Positions 8,400 to 17,011 are shown, counted from the stretch's first letter. The stretch is DNA of 37,071 nucleotides from Afipia sp. (GCA_030652315.1 JAUSAX010000146.1:1-37071), one strand, 5' to 3'. Made by a program: numbers and translations. The notes: generated by a model not told the origin, from the letters alone.

Positions 8400-8447
8400 G
8401 GACTCTTAACCAGCGGGTCCCATGTTCGAGCCTTGGTGCGCCCACCA
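8400..8447 (+). repeat. tRNA-Lys(CTT) 3' fragment, candidate attachment site
   Basis: The sequence follows the 3' half of a bacterial tRNA-Lys: anticodon loop CTCTTAA (8403-8409), 3' anticodon stem CCAGC, variable loop GGGTC, a T arm with TTCGAGC loop (8425-8431) and an acceptor strand ending TGCGCCCACCA (8437-8447). The D arm and 5' acceptor strand are absent, the 5' anticodon stem does not pair properly, and the T stem has one T/T mismatch, so it is not a working tRNA. Such displaced 3' ends mark where an element integrated into a tRNA gene. With this orientation the element would lie to the left and an intact tRNA-Lys beyond the left edge. No integrase is in the window. Confidence 0.6.
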
Positions 8448-8483
8448 TCCAAATCAGACCCTTTGGTTCTGTTGGATCGGTTG

Positions 8484-8510
8484 GAACGAGCTGCATTTTG
8501 CAGCTCGTTC
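8484..8510. terminator. 12-bp perfect hairpin, possible terminator
   Basis: GAACGAGCTGCA (8484-8495) and its reverse complement (8499-8510) flank a TTT loop. The hairpin lies 41 bases beyond the stop codon of the minus-strand TctC-like gene and just right of the tRNA fragment. There is no T tract on either side, so it may stop transcription only weakly, or mark the recombination end. Confidence 0.4.
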
Positions 8511-8551
8511 AGCAGTTCTGTTCTCTGTTCGAACTCCGGGATCGCCGTTTC

Positions 8552-9541
8552 TCAATTGATCTGGGCGCCGGAGCTATCCACCACCTTGCCCCACCGCTCA
8601 TAGTCAGCGTGAATCGTCTGAGTGAATGCTTCCGGCGTTGTCGTCGTGACAGTCAGGCCCTGTGCGCCGAGGCGTTCCCGCACGTCCGGGAGATTCCCGA
8701 TGCGGATCACTTCGGCGTTCAGGCGCTGGAGAATGGCTGTCGGCGTTGCTGCGGGAGCCACGAGGCCAAACCAGGAGTCGACGACCAGGCCCGGCAAACC
8801 AGCTTCTGCGGCCGTGGGGACGTTCGGAAGCTGGGGCGATCGTTCGCGGCTGGTAACGACCAGGCCCTTGACCTTGCCGTCTCTGATTTGAGGCGCGAGG
8901 ACGGTCAGGGTGTCGAAGGCAAGGTTCACCTGACTGCCGAGCAGTGCGTTGATGGCCGGCGCGCTGCCCTTGAACGGCACGTGTAGCAGATCTGTCCCGG
9001 TCAGGCTCTTGAAGAGCTCTCCGCTCAGGTGGCAGAGCGTGCCAGGGCCGCATGACGAATACGTAAACTTGCCTGGTTCGTTCTTTGCGGCAGAGATCAG
9101 ATCCTTGAGACTCGATATGGGCGTATCGGGGCTGGCCGCGACCACATAAGGGACCGATGCGAGAAGCGAAACCGGAGCGAAGCTTTTGAAGGGGTCGTAA
9201 GTGATGGACCTGTTGATATGCGGCAGGATCGTGAGCTGCCCGGCCGGAGCGAGCGAGAGCGTGTAACCGTCCGGATCGGCCTTGGCGACGAATTCTGCTG
9301 CGATGGCTGTGCCAGCGCCTGCCCTGTTCTCGACCACGATGGTCTGTTTGAGCGCTTCGCTGAGCTTGTCGGCATAAATTCGCGCGATGGTGTCAGCGGC
9401 GCCGCCGGCCGGAAACGGTACGATGAACTTGATCGTTCTGCTTGGCCACGTATCGGCGAACGATGCGGTGCTGACACTGACGAGCAAGCCGACCGCTGCG
9501 AGAGATGCCGAAATGAAGTTGAAGATCCTGAAGGAACGCAT
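8552..9541 (-). CDS. TctC-like (Bug family) substrate-binding protein
   Basis: A 329-residue exported protein: a signal peptide (about residues 1-29, ending ASFA before DTWPSR), then IKFIVPFPAGGAADTIAR, the ligand-loop signature of tripartite tricarboxylate transporter receptors, and GKFTYSSCGPGTLCHLSGELF, a typical mid-protein segment. These periplasmic proteins bind carboxylates or amides. No TctA or TctB membrane gene is near, a common situation for Bug proteins in proteobacteria, so it must use a transporter elsewhere or act as a sensor. AAGGAA seven bases before the ATG supports the start. It is transcribed away from the second TetR gene across 552 non-coding bases. Confidence 0.9.
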   Translation of the reverse strand: MRSFRIFNFISASLAAVGLLVSVSTASFADTWPSRTIKFIVPFPAGGAADTIARIYADKLSEALKQTIVVENRAGAGTAIAAEFVAKADPDGYTLSLAPAGQLTILPHINRSITYDPFKSFAPVSLLASVPYVVAASPDTPISSLKDLISAAKNEPGKFTYSSCGPGTLCHLSGELFKSLTGTDLLHVPFKGSAPAINALLGSQVNLAFDTLTVLAPQIRDGKVKGLVVTSRERSPQLPNVPTAAEAGLPGLVVDSWFGLVAPAATPTAILQRLNAEVIRIGNLPDVRERLGAQGLTVTTTTPEAFTQTIHADYERWGKVVDSSGAQIN

Positions 9542-10093
9542 CGTATAATTCCTTGATGGTTTATCGGCGAGTTGCCACAGTCACGCGATCGCGCGGAATG
9601 AATCGAATCCATTCCGCGACGTGGTGTGAGTTGTGGCGACGGTTTGCCTGCAATTCTCGATGTTGCCAGCGACGACGAGAGCGTCGGCTGTTGCATAAAA
9701 CATGGCGTCAGAACGCAGGCGTTGCAATGAAATGCTATTGCGAAACGATATGGACACTTGGTTCATCCATCTCGCGCCGATCCCGGATTTAGAAAATCGT
9801 TCTGTTCGCTATCAATGACGGTGAATGCTTGCTTGCGCCGTGTGTGGCGGTCGCGACGTGCGGTTACGTTCGCTGACTGCGGAAAGAGAAACGAAGGCGT
9901 CGAGCGCATCGCAAATGCCGGCCGCTGACAGCGCTGCACGAGGGGCACCGCGCCCGACATTCGATCTGCGATAGTCTGCTCGGGATGGACGCTGGGGGCG
10001 CTCTGAGTCGCCCCGCGAGAGGTGGCTGCAACTTTGACAGTGGAAACCAACTCTGAAGTCGGTTAGCCATACGTTCTGCCAAAGGAGGCCGTC
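9542..10093. other. long divergent intergenic region
   Basis: 552 bases between the TctC-like gene (minus) and the second TetR gene (plus). No frame here looks like protein. TTGACA at 10034-10039 could be a -35 element for the TetR gene, and a candidate operator lies at 10050-10072. The rest shows nothing I can name. Confidence 0.45.
10050..10072 (+). promoter_or_regulatory. candidate TetR operator, copy 1 (upstream of TetR gene)
   Basis: The 23-base element starting ACTCTGAAGTCGGTTAG matches the element at 10797-10819 at 18 of 23 positions (shared: ACTCT, AGTCG, TTAG, C, TAC). It lies 21 bases before the TetR start codon and includes an ACT-N4-AGT palindrome. Autoregulation by the TetR protein is the simplest reading. 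Confidence 0.5.
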
Positions 10094-10768
10094 GTGGCTC
10101 GCTGGAATAACGCCGTTGCCAGCGCAACGGAGCTCAAAAATCTTCGGAAGGATGCGCTTTACCGCGAGGCGGCAAAGGCTTTTCGTCGTAATGGCTACCA
10201 CGGGACCTCGCTCGACGAGATCGCCGAGGGCTTGGGGATCAGCAAGCCCACCCTCTATCACTACGTCAAAACCAAGCGGGATCTTCTGTATCAGTGCCAC
10301 ATCGCGGCCGCCGAGCAGGCGCTGTCGACTGTGTGCCGGGACGAGGGTGTCACCGGCATCGAGCGGCTCCGGCGGACGACGTCAGCCTATGTCCGCTCAA
10401 TGATCGGCGAGCAGAGCTATAGCGTTATTATTCTTGAGGAAAAATCGCTTTCCCCGGTTCAGCTTTCGACCGTCGTGCACGAGCGTGATCGCTTCGAGGG
10501 AGCTCTGATCACGATGGTGCTCGAGGGGCAGCAGGATGGCACGATCCTTCCGGGAGAACCGAGGTTCGTGGTCTTCAACGTGCTCGGGGCCGTCAACTGG
10601 GTCACCAAATGGTACCGGCCCGGTGGCTCCTGGAGCGAGGCGGACGTCGGCGAAGGGGTCGCGGGCTTTGTCTGCCGGGGCCTTGCGTCGCCTGGTGTCA
10701 CGATTGAAGGTAGCCAATTACTGCCGCGATTGCCGCTGATGGCAACAATGTCAGTGCGGAAAACCTAG
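10094..10768 (+). CDS. TetR-family transcriptional regulator of the ligase/importer operon
   Basis: A 224-residue regulator. The helix-turn-helix spans about residues 20-65, with REAAKAFRRNGYHGTSLDEIAEGLGI and recognition helix SKPTLYHYV. The C-terminal ligand domain carries NWVTKWYRPGGSW, the same KstR2-like motif as in the first TetR. The GTG start is well supported by AAAGGAGG at 10081-10088, five bases upstream. The related 23-base elements before this gene and before the downstream operon (10797) suggest it represses both and is released by an acyl-CoA made in the pathway. The ligand is inferred from family behaviour, not visible. Confidence 0.88.
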   Translation: MARWNNAVASATELKNLRKDALYREAAKAFRRNGYHGTSLDEIAEGLGISKPTLYHYVKTKRDLLYQCHIAAAEQALSTVCRDEGVTGIERLRRTTSAYVRSMIGEQSYSVIILEEKSLSPVQLSTVVHERDRFEGALITMVLEGQQDGTILPGEPRFVVFNVLGAVNWVTKWYRPGGSWSEADVGEGVAGFVCRGLASPGVTIEGSQLLPRLPLMATMSVRKT

Positions 10769-10796
10769 TCCACCGGATCCGCCCTGTTGACTTTCG

Positions 10797-10819
10797 ACTC
10801 TTCAGTCGATTAGTCGTAC
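10797..10819 (+). promoter_or_regulatory. candidate TetR operator, copy 2 (upstream of operon)
   Basis: A 23-base element beginning ACTCTTCAGTCGATTAG, 18/23 identical to the one before the TetR gene. It contains TCGACT-CTTC-AGTCGA (10794-10809), a perfect 6-bp inverted repeat, and begins 5 bases after a -35-like TTGACT (10787-10792), so bound repressor would cover the promoter of the long operon. Confidence 0.5.
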
Positions 10820-10869
10820 CCATAGTTGAGGCGGGCCGATGAAGAGCGCGCCGGGTATGGCAGGACGTT

Positions 10870-11688
10870 GTGGCGGACCAAGTACGAGATGGAACGAGCC
10901 CGGCAGGGGCAAACAGCTCCCGTCAGTTATTACGGGCAGTGGGACTCTCGAAGCGCTTCGGCGGCGTGCAGGCGTTGCGTGATGTGTCGTTCGCGATGGA
11001 TCGCGGACAGGTCGTCGGGCTGATCGGGCCAAACGGCTCCGGCAAATCGACCTGCGTCAATCTTCTCTCCGGCACTCTGCCTGTCAGCGCAGGCGAAGTC
11101 TGGCTCGACGATGAATTGCTGACCGGCAAGCCGATTGATGCGGCTGTCGTCAAAGGCCTGTCGCGCACCTTCCAGAGCACGCAGATCTTCCCTGAAGATA
11201 CGGCGCTCGAAAATGTGATGCTCGGGTGTCACACGCTGTTCAAGCAAGGCCCGGCGAAATCGGTGCTGGGCACCGCCTCGGCCAAGCGTGAGAATCTCGA
11301 ACTGGTCACCCACGCGGAGCGCTCGCTTGCACTGGTCGGCCTTGCGGCGCGCCGGGACCAGATCGCTTCGACGCTGTCCGCGGCCGAGCAGCGCCTGCTG
11401 ATGATCGCTGTGGCGCTGGCGTCAAAGCCGAAGGTCATTCTGCTCGACGAACCGGCGGCGGGTATGGTCGCCAGCGAGCGCCGCGCCTTGGCAGGTATCA
11501 TCCGCTCCCTGCCGTCGCATGGCATCAGCGTGCTGGTGATCGAACATCACATGGGGCTGATCATGGAGGTCTGCGACCGCATCGTGGTGCTGAACTTCGG
11601 CCAGAAGATCGCCGAGGGTACTCCAGCCGAAATCCGTAACAATCAGGCGGTCATCGACGCCTATCTTGGGCATCGCGATCATGCTTGA
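10870..11688 (+). CDS. ABC transporter ATP-binding protein, LivG type
   Basis: A 272-residue ATPase driving import through the LivH/LivM-type permeases encoded downstream. Walker A is GPNGSGKST (about 53-61), Walker B VILLDEPAAG, and the switch histidine lies in VLVIEHHMG. The ABC signature reads LSAAEQR instead of LSGGQ, which is unusual even for LivG proteins, where the motif often drifts. The start is a GTG with AGGA upstream; the first 20 residues have no domain match, so a later start is possible. It is the first gene of a tightly packed operon running to 20615 and overlaps the next gene by 8 bases. Confidence 0.88.
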   Translation: MADQVRDGTSPAGANSSRQLLRAVGLSKRFGGVQALRDVSFAMDRGQVVGLIGPNGSGKSTCVNLLSGTLPVSAGEVWLDDELLTGKPIDAAVVKGLSRTFQSTQIFPEDTALENVMLGCHTLFKQGPAKSVLGTASAKRENLELVTHAERSLALVGLAARRDQIASTLSAAEQRLLMIAVALASKPKVILLDEPAAGMVASERRALAGIIRSLPSHGISVLVIEHHMGLIMEVCDRIVVLNFGQKIAEGTPAEIRNNQAVIDAYLGHRDHA

Positions 11689-12382
11689 AGTTTCCGATCT
11701 GCGTATTGCTTACGGCCAGGTCGAGGTCGTGCATGGTGTGTCCTTCAATGTGCGCCAGGGCGAATGCGTCGCGCTGATCGGCCCGAACGGCGCCGGCAAA
11801 TCCACCATTCTGAAGACTGTCTGCGGGCTGATGTCGCCGATCGGCGGCTCGATTATTTTCGATGGCCGCTCCACGGCGGGCCTGCCTGGTCACACGATTG
11901 CAGGTCTCGGCATTTCGATGTGCCCGGAAGGTCGTCAGGTCTTTCCGGAAATGACCGTGATGGAGAACCTGCAGCTCGGCGCCTATACGCGCCGGCGCAG
12001 CGCGATCAAGAACGACCTCGATGAGATGATGACGCTGTTTCCGCGTCTGCGCGAGCGCGCCGGGCAGAATGCCGGAACGCTGTCGGGCGGCGAGCAGGAA
12101 ATGGTGGCGATCGCACGCGCGCTGATGGCGCGCCCGAAACTCTGCATTTTCGATGAGCCCTCGCTCGGCATCGCGCCGCGCGTGGTCGATGAAATCGAAC
12201 AGACACTGCTGGCGATCAAGGCGCGCGGCGTCACGATCCTGCTGGTCGAGCAGTCGGTTTCGATGGCGCTGCGCGTTGCCGACCGCGGCTACGTGATCGA
12301 GGCGGGACTGATCGTGCTCGAGGGATCGTCGGCTGAGCTCTCGGACAACAAGAACGTCCAGAACGCCTATCTCGGTTTTTGA
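11681..12382 (+). CDS. ABC transporter ATP-binding protein, LivF type
   Basis: A 233-residue second ATPase of the importer. Walker A is GPNGAGKST (about 35-43), then CPEGRQVFPEMTVMENL, a hallmark of LivF proteins, signature LSGGEQEM, Walker B CIFDEPSLGIAP, and VEQSV for the switch region. ATG 11681 overlaps the end of the previous gene (ATGCTTGA), implying translational coupling; an upstream in-frame TTG at 11666 is less likely. It pairs with the LivG-type ATPase under the two permeases. Confidence 0.92.
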   Translation: MLEVSDLRIAYGQVEVVHGVSFNVRQGECVALIGPNGAGKSTILKTVCGLMSPIGGSIIFDGRSTAGLPGHTIAGLGISMCPEGRQVFPEMTVMENLQLGAYTRRRSAIKNDLDEMMTLFPRLRERAGQNAGTLSGGEQEMVAIARALMARPKLCIFDEPSLGIAPRVVDEIEQTLLAIKARGVTILLVEQSVSMALRVADRGYVIEAGLIVLEGSSAELSDNKNVQNAYLGF

Positions 12383-12411
12383 AGCAAGAAAACTCACAGG
12401 AGGAGATTCTT

Positions 12412-13620
12412 ATGAAGAGATTGTTGGGAGCGATGCTGTCCGCAGCGCTGATCGGAGCGCCCGGCGCATTCGCGGCCGAAAAGACGCTGACGATCGGTTA
12501 CAGCGATGCGCTGACCGGCGGCGGTGCCGTCTATGGCGTGCCGCAGAAGAAGGCGGTCGATCTTGCGATCGAGGAGATTAACGGCGCCGGCGGCATCAAG
12601 GTTGGTGCGGACAACTACAAGATCAAGACCATCGAGTATGACGACAAGGCGGATTCGACCGAAGCCACCAACGTCGCACGCAAGCTGATCGATCGCGACG
12701 ACGTCAAGTTCATCCTCGGCTATTGCTGCTCCGCCTCGGGTGGAGCGATCGCCTCGTTCATCGGCCGTGAAGACGTTATCGCGCTGGTCGGTACCGCTGG
12801 TGCGCGCTCGATCACGGCGATGGGCAACAAGAACGTGTTCCGTACCCGCCCGCCCGGGGACTATACCGGCGCAGCCGCGGGCAAGTTCATCGCCCAGCAG
12901 GGCGTGAAGACTCTCGGCATTCTCGCCGTGCGCGACGTGGCGCTGTTCACCCAGTACCGCGATGCGCTGGTCAAGGCGTTCGAGGAAGCCGGCGGCAAGG
13001 TCGTTGCGATCGAAACCTTCGGCGGTCAGGACCGTGACATGACCGCCCAGCTGACCAAGCTGCGCGGCCTCAATCCGGATGCGCTGTTCATTTCGGGCTA
13101 CGTCGAGCAGGCTGCCTTCAGCCATCGTCAGGCTGCTGAACTCGGCATCAAGACCCAGCGTTACGGTTTCTCCGGCGGCAGCGCCGAGCAGTTCACCAAG
13201 GTCGCCACCGCCGAGCAGATGAACGGTGCATGGGATCTTCTGGCCATTGAGTTCAATGTCGATGTCCTCGGCCCGAAGGCGGTCGCCTTCGCCGATCGCT
13301 ACAAGAAGAAGTACAACGAGAACCCGACGCCGAACATGGCCTATGCCTACGACCAGGTCTATGTGCTGCGCGACGCGCTGCAGGCCGCGCAGACCACGAC
13401 CGACCTGAAGAAGATTCAGGACACGATCCGCGCGCTGCCGGTCCCGAAGGAAGCGTTGTTGAAGTACCTGCCGATCAACGGCCGGATGTTCGACGACAAG
13501 GGCCAGGCCTACATCTCCAATGGTGCGTTCCAGTGGAAGAACGGCAACTGGGCCTTCGTCAAGGAGCTTCCGTCGGATGCTGCGGCCTATTCGAATTTCC
13601 TGAAGACGGTCAAGGATTGA
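12412..13620 (+). CDS. Liv-type ABC transporter substrate-binding protein
   Basis: About 402 residues, exported. Signal peptide MKRLLGAMLSAALIGAPGAFA is followed by mature AEKTLTIGYSDALTGGGAVYG. A Peripla_BP_6 protein that binds the substrate in the periplasm for the importer encoded around it. AGGAGGAG seven bases ahead fixes ATG 12412; the longer frame from 12379 starts in the leader and lacks a binding site. A perfect hairpin follows the stop codon. Ligand unknown; the ligase and beta-oxidation genes downstream suggest a carboxylic acid. Confidence 0.92.
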   Translation: MKRLLGAMLSAALIGAPGAFAAEKTLTIGYSDALTGGGAVYGVPQKKAVDLAIEEINGAGGIKVGADNYKIKTIEYDDKADSTEATNVARKLIDRDDVKFILGYCCSASGGAIASFIGREDVIALVGTAGARSITAMGNKNVFRTRPPGDYTGAAAGKFIAQQGVKTLGILAVRDVALFTQYRDALVKAFEEAGGKVVAIETFGGQDRDMTAQLTKLRGLNPDALFISGYVEQAAFSHRQAAELGIKTQRYGFSGGSAEQFTKVATAEQMNGAWDLLAIEFNVDVLGPKAVAFADRYKKKYNENPTPNMAYAYDQVYVLRDALQAAQTTTDLKKIQDTIRALPVPKEALLKYLPINGRMFDDKGQAYISNGAFQWKNGNWAFVKELPSDAAAYSNFLKTVKD

Positions 13621-13633
13621 TCGCAGACCTAAT

Positions 13634-13661
13634 TCAGCCCGCGGAATGTTCCGCGGGCTGA
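13634..13661 (+). terminator. intercistronic hairpin after binding-protein gene
   Basis: TCAGCCCGCGGAA and its reverse complement form a 13-bp perfect stem around a TG loop (13634-13661), 14 bases after the binding-protein stop and 16 before the permease start. It lacks a T tract. A partial terminator or an mRNA 3'-end stabiliser that raises binding protein over permease is likely. Confidence 0.5.
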
Positions 13662-13676
13662 TCATCGGACCAGCTC

Positions 13677-14543
13677 ATGCTCATCGATTTCATCCAGCAG
13701 ATCTTCAACGGCCTCGTAGTCGGCAGCATCTACACGCTGATCGCACTCGGCCTGACGACGATCTTCGGCATTCTCGGCATCGCGCACTTCGCACATGGCA
13801 GCGTCGCCATGTTCGGCGGATACCTGACCTACTTCCTGATCTCTGCGCTCGGGATAGGCCTGTTGCCGTCATTCATTCTGGCGATGGCTGTCGGTGCACT
13901 GCTCGGCGTCGTTCTAGAGCGCGTCGCGTATTATCCGGTGCGCAACGCACCGCCGATCAACTCCTTCATTATCGCGCTCGGACTGACCCTGATTATCGAG
14001 AAGCTGAACCTGCTCGCGTTCGGCATCGATCAGGTCATCATCCCGACGCCGTTCGTCAATGTCATCAACATCGGCGGCGTGACCATGCCGGAGCTGCGCA
14101 TCTATGTGCTGGTGATCGCAGCGATCCTGGTCATCGGCATGACGCTTCTGATCCAGCGTACGTGGATCGGCATGGCGGTTCGCGCAGTGGCGCAGAATCG
14201 CGTTGCGGCAGTGCTGATGGGCATCAACGTCAATTCCGTGTCGATGTTCGTGTTCGCGCTGAGTTCGGCGCTGGGCGTCGCTGCCGGCGTGCTGGTCGGC
14301 GCGCTGTTCGCGGTGGCACCGGGCGTCAGCAGCGGGCTCGTCATCAAGGGCTTTGCGGTGCTAATCCTCGGCGGCCTCGGCTCGATCCCCGGCGCGATCG
14401 TCGGTGGCATGGTGCTCGGCGTGTCCGAAGCATTCGCTGCGGCGTTCGTGTCGTCGGCCTACAAAGACGTGATCTCGTTCCTGCTGATGATTCTCGTTCT
14501 GCTGGTCCGACCTGAAGGCCTGATGCGCAGGAGCAGCCGCTGA
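13677..14543 (+). CDS. ABC transporter permease, LivH type
   Basis: A 288-residue inner-membrane protein with about eight hydrophobic segments. IQQIFNGLVVGSIYTLIALGL at the N terminus and GIAHFAHGSVAMFGGYL match the start of LivH permeases, and VIKGFAVLILGGLGSIPGAIV is the conserved cytoplasmic loop that contacts the ATPase. It forms the channel with the LivM-type protein whose ATG overlaps this stop (TGATG at 14541-14545). No strong ribosome binding site precedes ATG 13677. Confidence 0.92.
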   Translation: MLIDFIQQIFNGLVVGSIYTLIALGLTTIFGILGIAHFAHGSVAMFGGYLTYFLISALGIGLLPSFILAMAVGALLGVVLERVAYYPVRNAPPINSFIIALGLTLIIEKLNLLAFGIDQVIIPTPFVNVINIGGVTMPELRIYVLVIAAILVIGMTLLIQRTWIGMAVRAVAQNRVAAVLMGINVNSVSMFVFALSSALGVAAGVLVGALFAVAPGVSSGLVIKGFAVLILGGLGSIPGAIVGGMVLGVSEAFAAAFVSSAYKDVISFLLMILVLLVRPEGLMRRSSR

Positions 14544-15508
14544 TGTGGACGCGATTTGCCATTGTTGCGGTCATTGCTGCCGCAATCGTCTTTCCGCTCT
14601 TTGTGACGGTGAATTACTTCATCCACCTCGCGATCCTGGCGATGATCTTCATGATCGTCGCGCAGGGCGCCAACGTCATTCAGGGCTACACCGGCTACGT
14701 CTCGATCGCGCAGGGCGCGTTCATGGGCATCGGCGCCTATGCATCGGCGTTGCTGAGCATGCGCGCCGGATTTCCGGTGTGGCTCTCGATGCTGGTGGCC
14801 CCGGTGATCACAGCGGTCGCCGCGGCAATCGCGGGCTATCCGTCGCTTCGGGTCAAGGGCCACTACTTCGCCATCGTGACGCTGGCGATGAACATGGTGG
14901 TGTTCACGGTGCTGGTGAACTGGATCTCGCTGACCAAGGGCGAGCCCGGCCTGCCGAGTATTCCGTCGCCCGAGGCGATCAATCTCGGCTTCATGGAGAT
15001 TTCGTTCGAGAAGCGCCGCGCCTACTACTATCTCGCGCTGGCGGCGCTGGTTCTTGTCATGTGGATCGTGGCCGCTGTGGTGCGGTCGCGGGTCGGCCGG
15101 GTGTTGCTGGCGATCCGCCAGAATGAGACCTTCGCTGAAGCTGCGGGCATTGCCTGCTGGAAGTACAAGCTGTTCGCGTTCATCTTCAGCGCGTCGCTGG
15201 CTGGTTTCGGCGGTGCGGTCTACGCGCACTACATGGGCTTCATCAATCCGACGCCGTTCTCCGCGGATGCATCGCTCAACGCCATTCTTGCGGTCATCCT
15301 GGGTGGCAGCGGTACGCTGACCGGCCCGCTGATCGGCGGTGCACTGACGGTGATTCTGCCCGAAGCGCTGCGCGTAGCTGAAATCTATCGCCTGATCGCC
15401 TATGGTCTGTTGCTGATCCTGGTGGTGATCTTCCTGCCGCGTGGTCTGGTGCCGGCGGTGGTGGATGGTGTCAGGTCGATCACGGGCAAGAGGAAGAAGA
15501 CTCCGTGA
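14543..15508 (+). CDS. ABC transporter permease, LivM type
   Basis: A 321-residue second permease with about nine to ten membrane segments. GYTGYVSIAQGAFMGIGAYASALL is the LivM signature; LAVILGGSGTLTGPLIGG is the ATPase-contact loop. It starts at the ATG overlapping the previous stop and ends at 15508, overlapping the GTG start of the ligase gene (15505). That links import directly to CoA activation in one translationally coupled series. Confidence 0.92.
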   Translation: MWTRFAIVAVIAAAIVFPLFVTVNYFIHLAILAMIFMIVAQGANVIQGYTGYVSIAQGAFMGIGAYASALLSMRAGFPVWLSMLVAPVITAVAAAIAGYPSLRVKGHYFAIVTLAMNMVVFTVLVNWISLTKGEPGLPSIPSPEAINLGFMEISFEKRRAYYYLALAALVLVMWIVAAVVRSRVGRVLLAIRQNETFAEAAGIACWKYKLFAFIFSASLAGFGGAVYAHYMGFINPTPFSADASLNAILAVILGGSGTLTGPLIGGALTVILPEALRVAEIYRLIAYGLLLILVVIFLPRGLVPAVVDGVRSITGKRKKTP

Positions 15509-17001
15509 GCGTGCATATCGGCAGCTTCGTTCGGCACCACGCCATCTCGCAGCCCGATGCGCCGGCGCTGCGCGTAGGCGAGCAGGCGCTGAGCTATCGC
15601 ACGCTCGACCGCCGTGCGGCTGGTTGCGCCGTACGGCTGCGCGATTTCGGTGTCGCCGCCAATGACCGCGTGATGTTCGTGTTGCCGAACTGCGTGGAAT
15701 GGGTCGTGCTCTATCAAGGCACGCTTCAGGCGGGCGCGATCCCGGTACCGATCAATCCGCTGCTGGCGGCGGCTGAGTTGGCCGCGATCATCGCCGATTG
15801 CGAGCCGCGCGTGGTGTTCGCGCGGGCGGCGATGGCGGCGCAGCTGCGCCAGAGTGTCGGCCACATCAGCTCCGTGGTCGATATCGATGCGCAGCCGTTC
15901 ACGTCCGACGAAGCTGACCCGCGGCCGTTGCCACACGCAGGCTCCGACGATGTGGCGCTCATTCTTTATTCATCGGGATCGACCGGGCTGCCGAAGGGTA
16001 TCGAACTCTCGCACGCCAACATCTTCTGGAATGCGCAGGCGTTCGCCTTCGATCTGTTGCGGCTGACGCCGGACGATCGCGGACTGACCGGCCTCCCGCT
16101 GAGCCATGTGTTCGGTCACACCTGTCTCTACACGGCATTTCTGTTCGCGGGTGCATCGATCACGCTGGTTGAACGCTTCGATGCCGCGGCGGTTCTTGCG
16201 ATGATTCATTCGCAGCGGATTACCGTCTTCATGGGCGTCCCGACCATGTACTGGACGCTGCTGCGCGAGGAGATTCCTGCCGGCTTCGATCTGTCGTCGT
16301 GGCGGGCCTGCGTCGCCGGCGGTCAGGCGCTGCCGGAAGACGTGCATCGCAGGTTCGAAGCCAAGTTCGGCGTCGCGATCTCCGAAGGCTACGGCATGAC
16401 GGAAGCGAGTCCCTCCATCACTGGCTGCCGTCTGTGGGGCGCGCCGCGCAAATTGGGTTCGGCCGGACAGCCTTATCTCGGCGCGCAATTGCGGATTGTC
16501 GATGACGAGGGCCGGGATGTTCCGCGCGGCGAGCGCGGCGAAATTCTCGTTGCGGGTCCTGGCGTCGCACGCGGCTATTTCCGTCAGCCCGAGTTGACTG
16601 CGCAGACCTTCCGCGACGGCTGGTTGCATTCGGGCGACATCGGCTACGTCGATACGGACGGTTTTCTGTTCGTGGTCGATCGCAAGAAGGAGATGATCAT
16701 CTCCGGCGGCTACAACATTTATCCGCGCGAGATCGAGGAAGTCGCGCACGCGGTCGAGGGCGTTTACGAAGTCGCTGCGATCGGTGTTCCCGATGACCGA
16801 CTCGGCGAGCGTATTGTCGCCTATGTCGTGCTGGACGCCGGCGCTTCGGTGCCGGAAGCGACGTTGCTCCAGCGCTGCAGCGATCAGCTTGCGCGTTACA
16901 AGGTGCCGCGCGAAGTCCGCTTCCTGGAAGCGCTGCCGCGTAACGCGACCGGAAAGATCGATCGTCGCCGGCTTCGCGACCTCGGCCGCGACCCACAATA
17001 A
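15505..17001 (+). CDS. AMP-dependent acyl-CoA ligase
   Basis: A 498-residue adenylate-forming enzyme, cytosolic, activating the imported acid to its CoA ester. Motifs: LYSSGSTGLPKG (about 154-165), EGYGMTEASP (about 296), GDIGYVDTDGFLFVVDRKKEM, GGYNIYPREIEE, and PRNATGKIDRRRL with the C-terminal catalytic Lys. All catalytic positions are filled. The GTG start overlaps the permease stop by 4 bases. It belongs to the same broad group as the 4588 ligase but is clearly a different sequence, so the two modules probably handle different acids. Confidence 0.9.
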   Translation: MSVHIGSFVRHHAISQPDAPALRVGEQALSYRTLDRRAAGCAVRLRDFGVAANDRVMFVLPNCVEWVVLYQGTLQAGAIPVPINPLLAAAELAAIIADCEPRVVFARAAMAAQLRQSVGHISSVVDIDAQPFTSDEADPRPLPHAGSDDVALILYSSGSTGLPKGIELSHANIFWNAQAFAFDLLRLTPDDRGLTGLPLSHVFGHTCLYTAFLFAGASITLVERFDAAAVLAMIHSQRITVFMGVPTMYWTLLREEIPAGFDLSSWRACVAGGQALPEDVHRRFEAKFGVAISEGYGMTEASPSITGCRLWGAPRKLGSAGQPYLGAQLRIVDDEGRDVPRGERGEILVAGPGVARGYFRQPELTAQTFRDGWLHSGDIGYVDTDGFLFVVDRKKEMIISGGYNIYPREIEEVAHAVEGVYEVAAIGVPDDRLGERIVAYVVLDAGASVPEATLLQRCSDQLARYKVPREVRFLEALPRNATGKIDRRRLRDLGRDPQ

Positions 17002-17011
17002 GGACGGGTTT

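Noticed and set aside
8378..8447. Complete tRNA-Lys gene
   Set aside because: No 5' acceptor strand, D arm or matching 5' anticodon stem is present; the T stem has a mismatch. Only the 3' part can be supported.
12394..13665. 423-residue open frame on the minus strand
   Set aside because: It lies wholly opposite the binding-protein gene at 12412 and its composition (Arg/Asp/Leu/Gln-rich) is that of an antisense shadow in GC-rich DNA; the plus-strand gene has a signal peptide and family motifs.
13646..14515. 289-residue plus-strand frame overlapping the LivH-type gene
   Set aside because: Arg-rich out-of-frame translation of the permease; the true frame has membrane segments and conserved LivH motifs.
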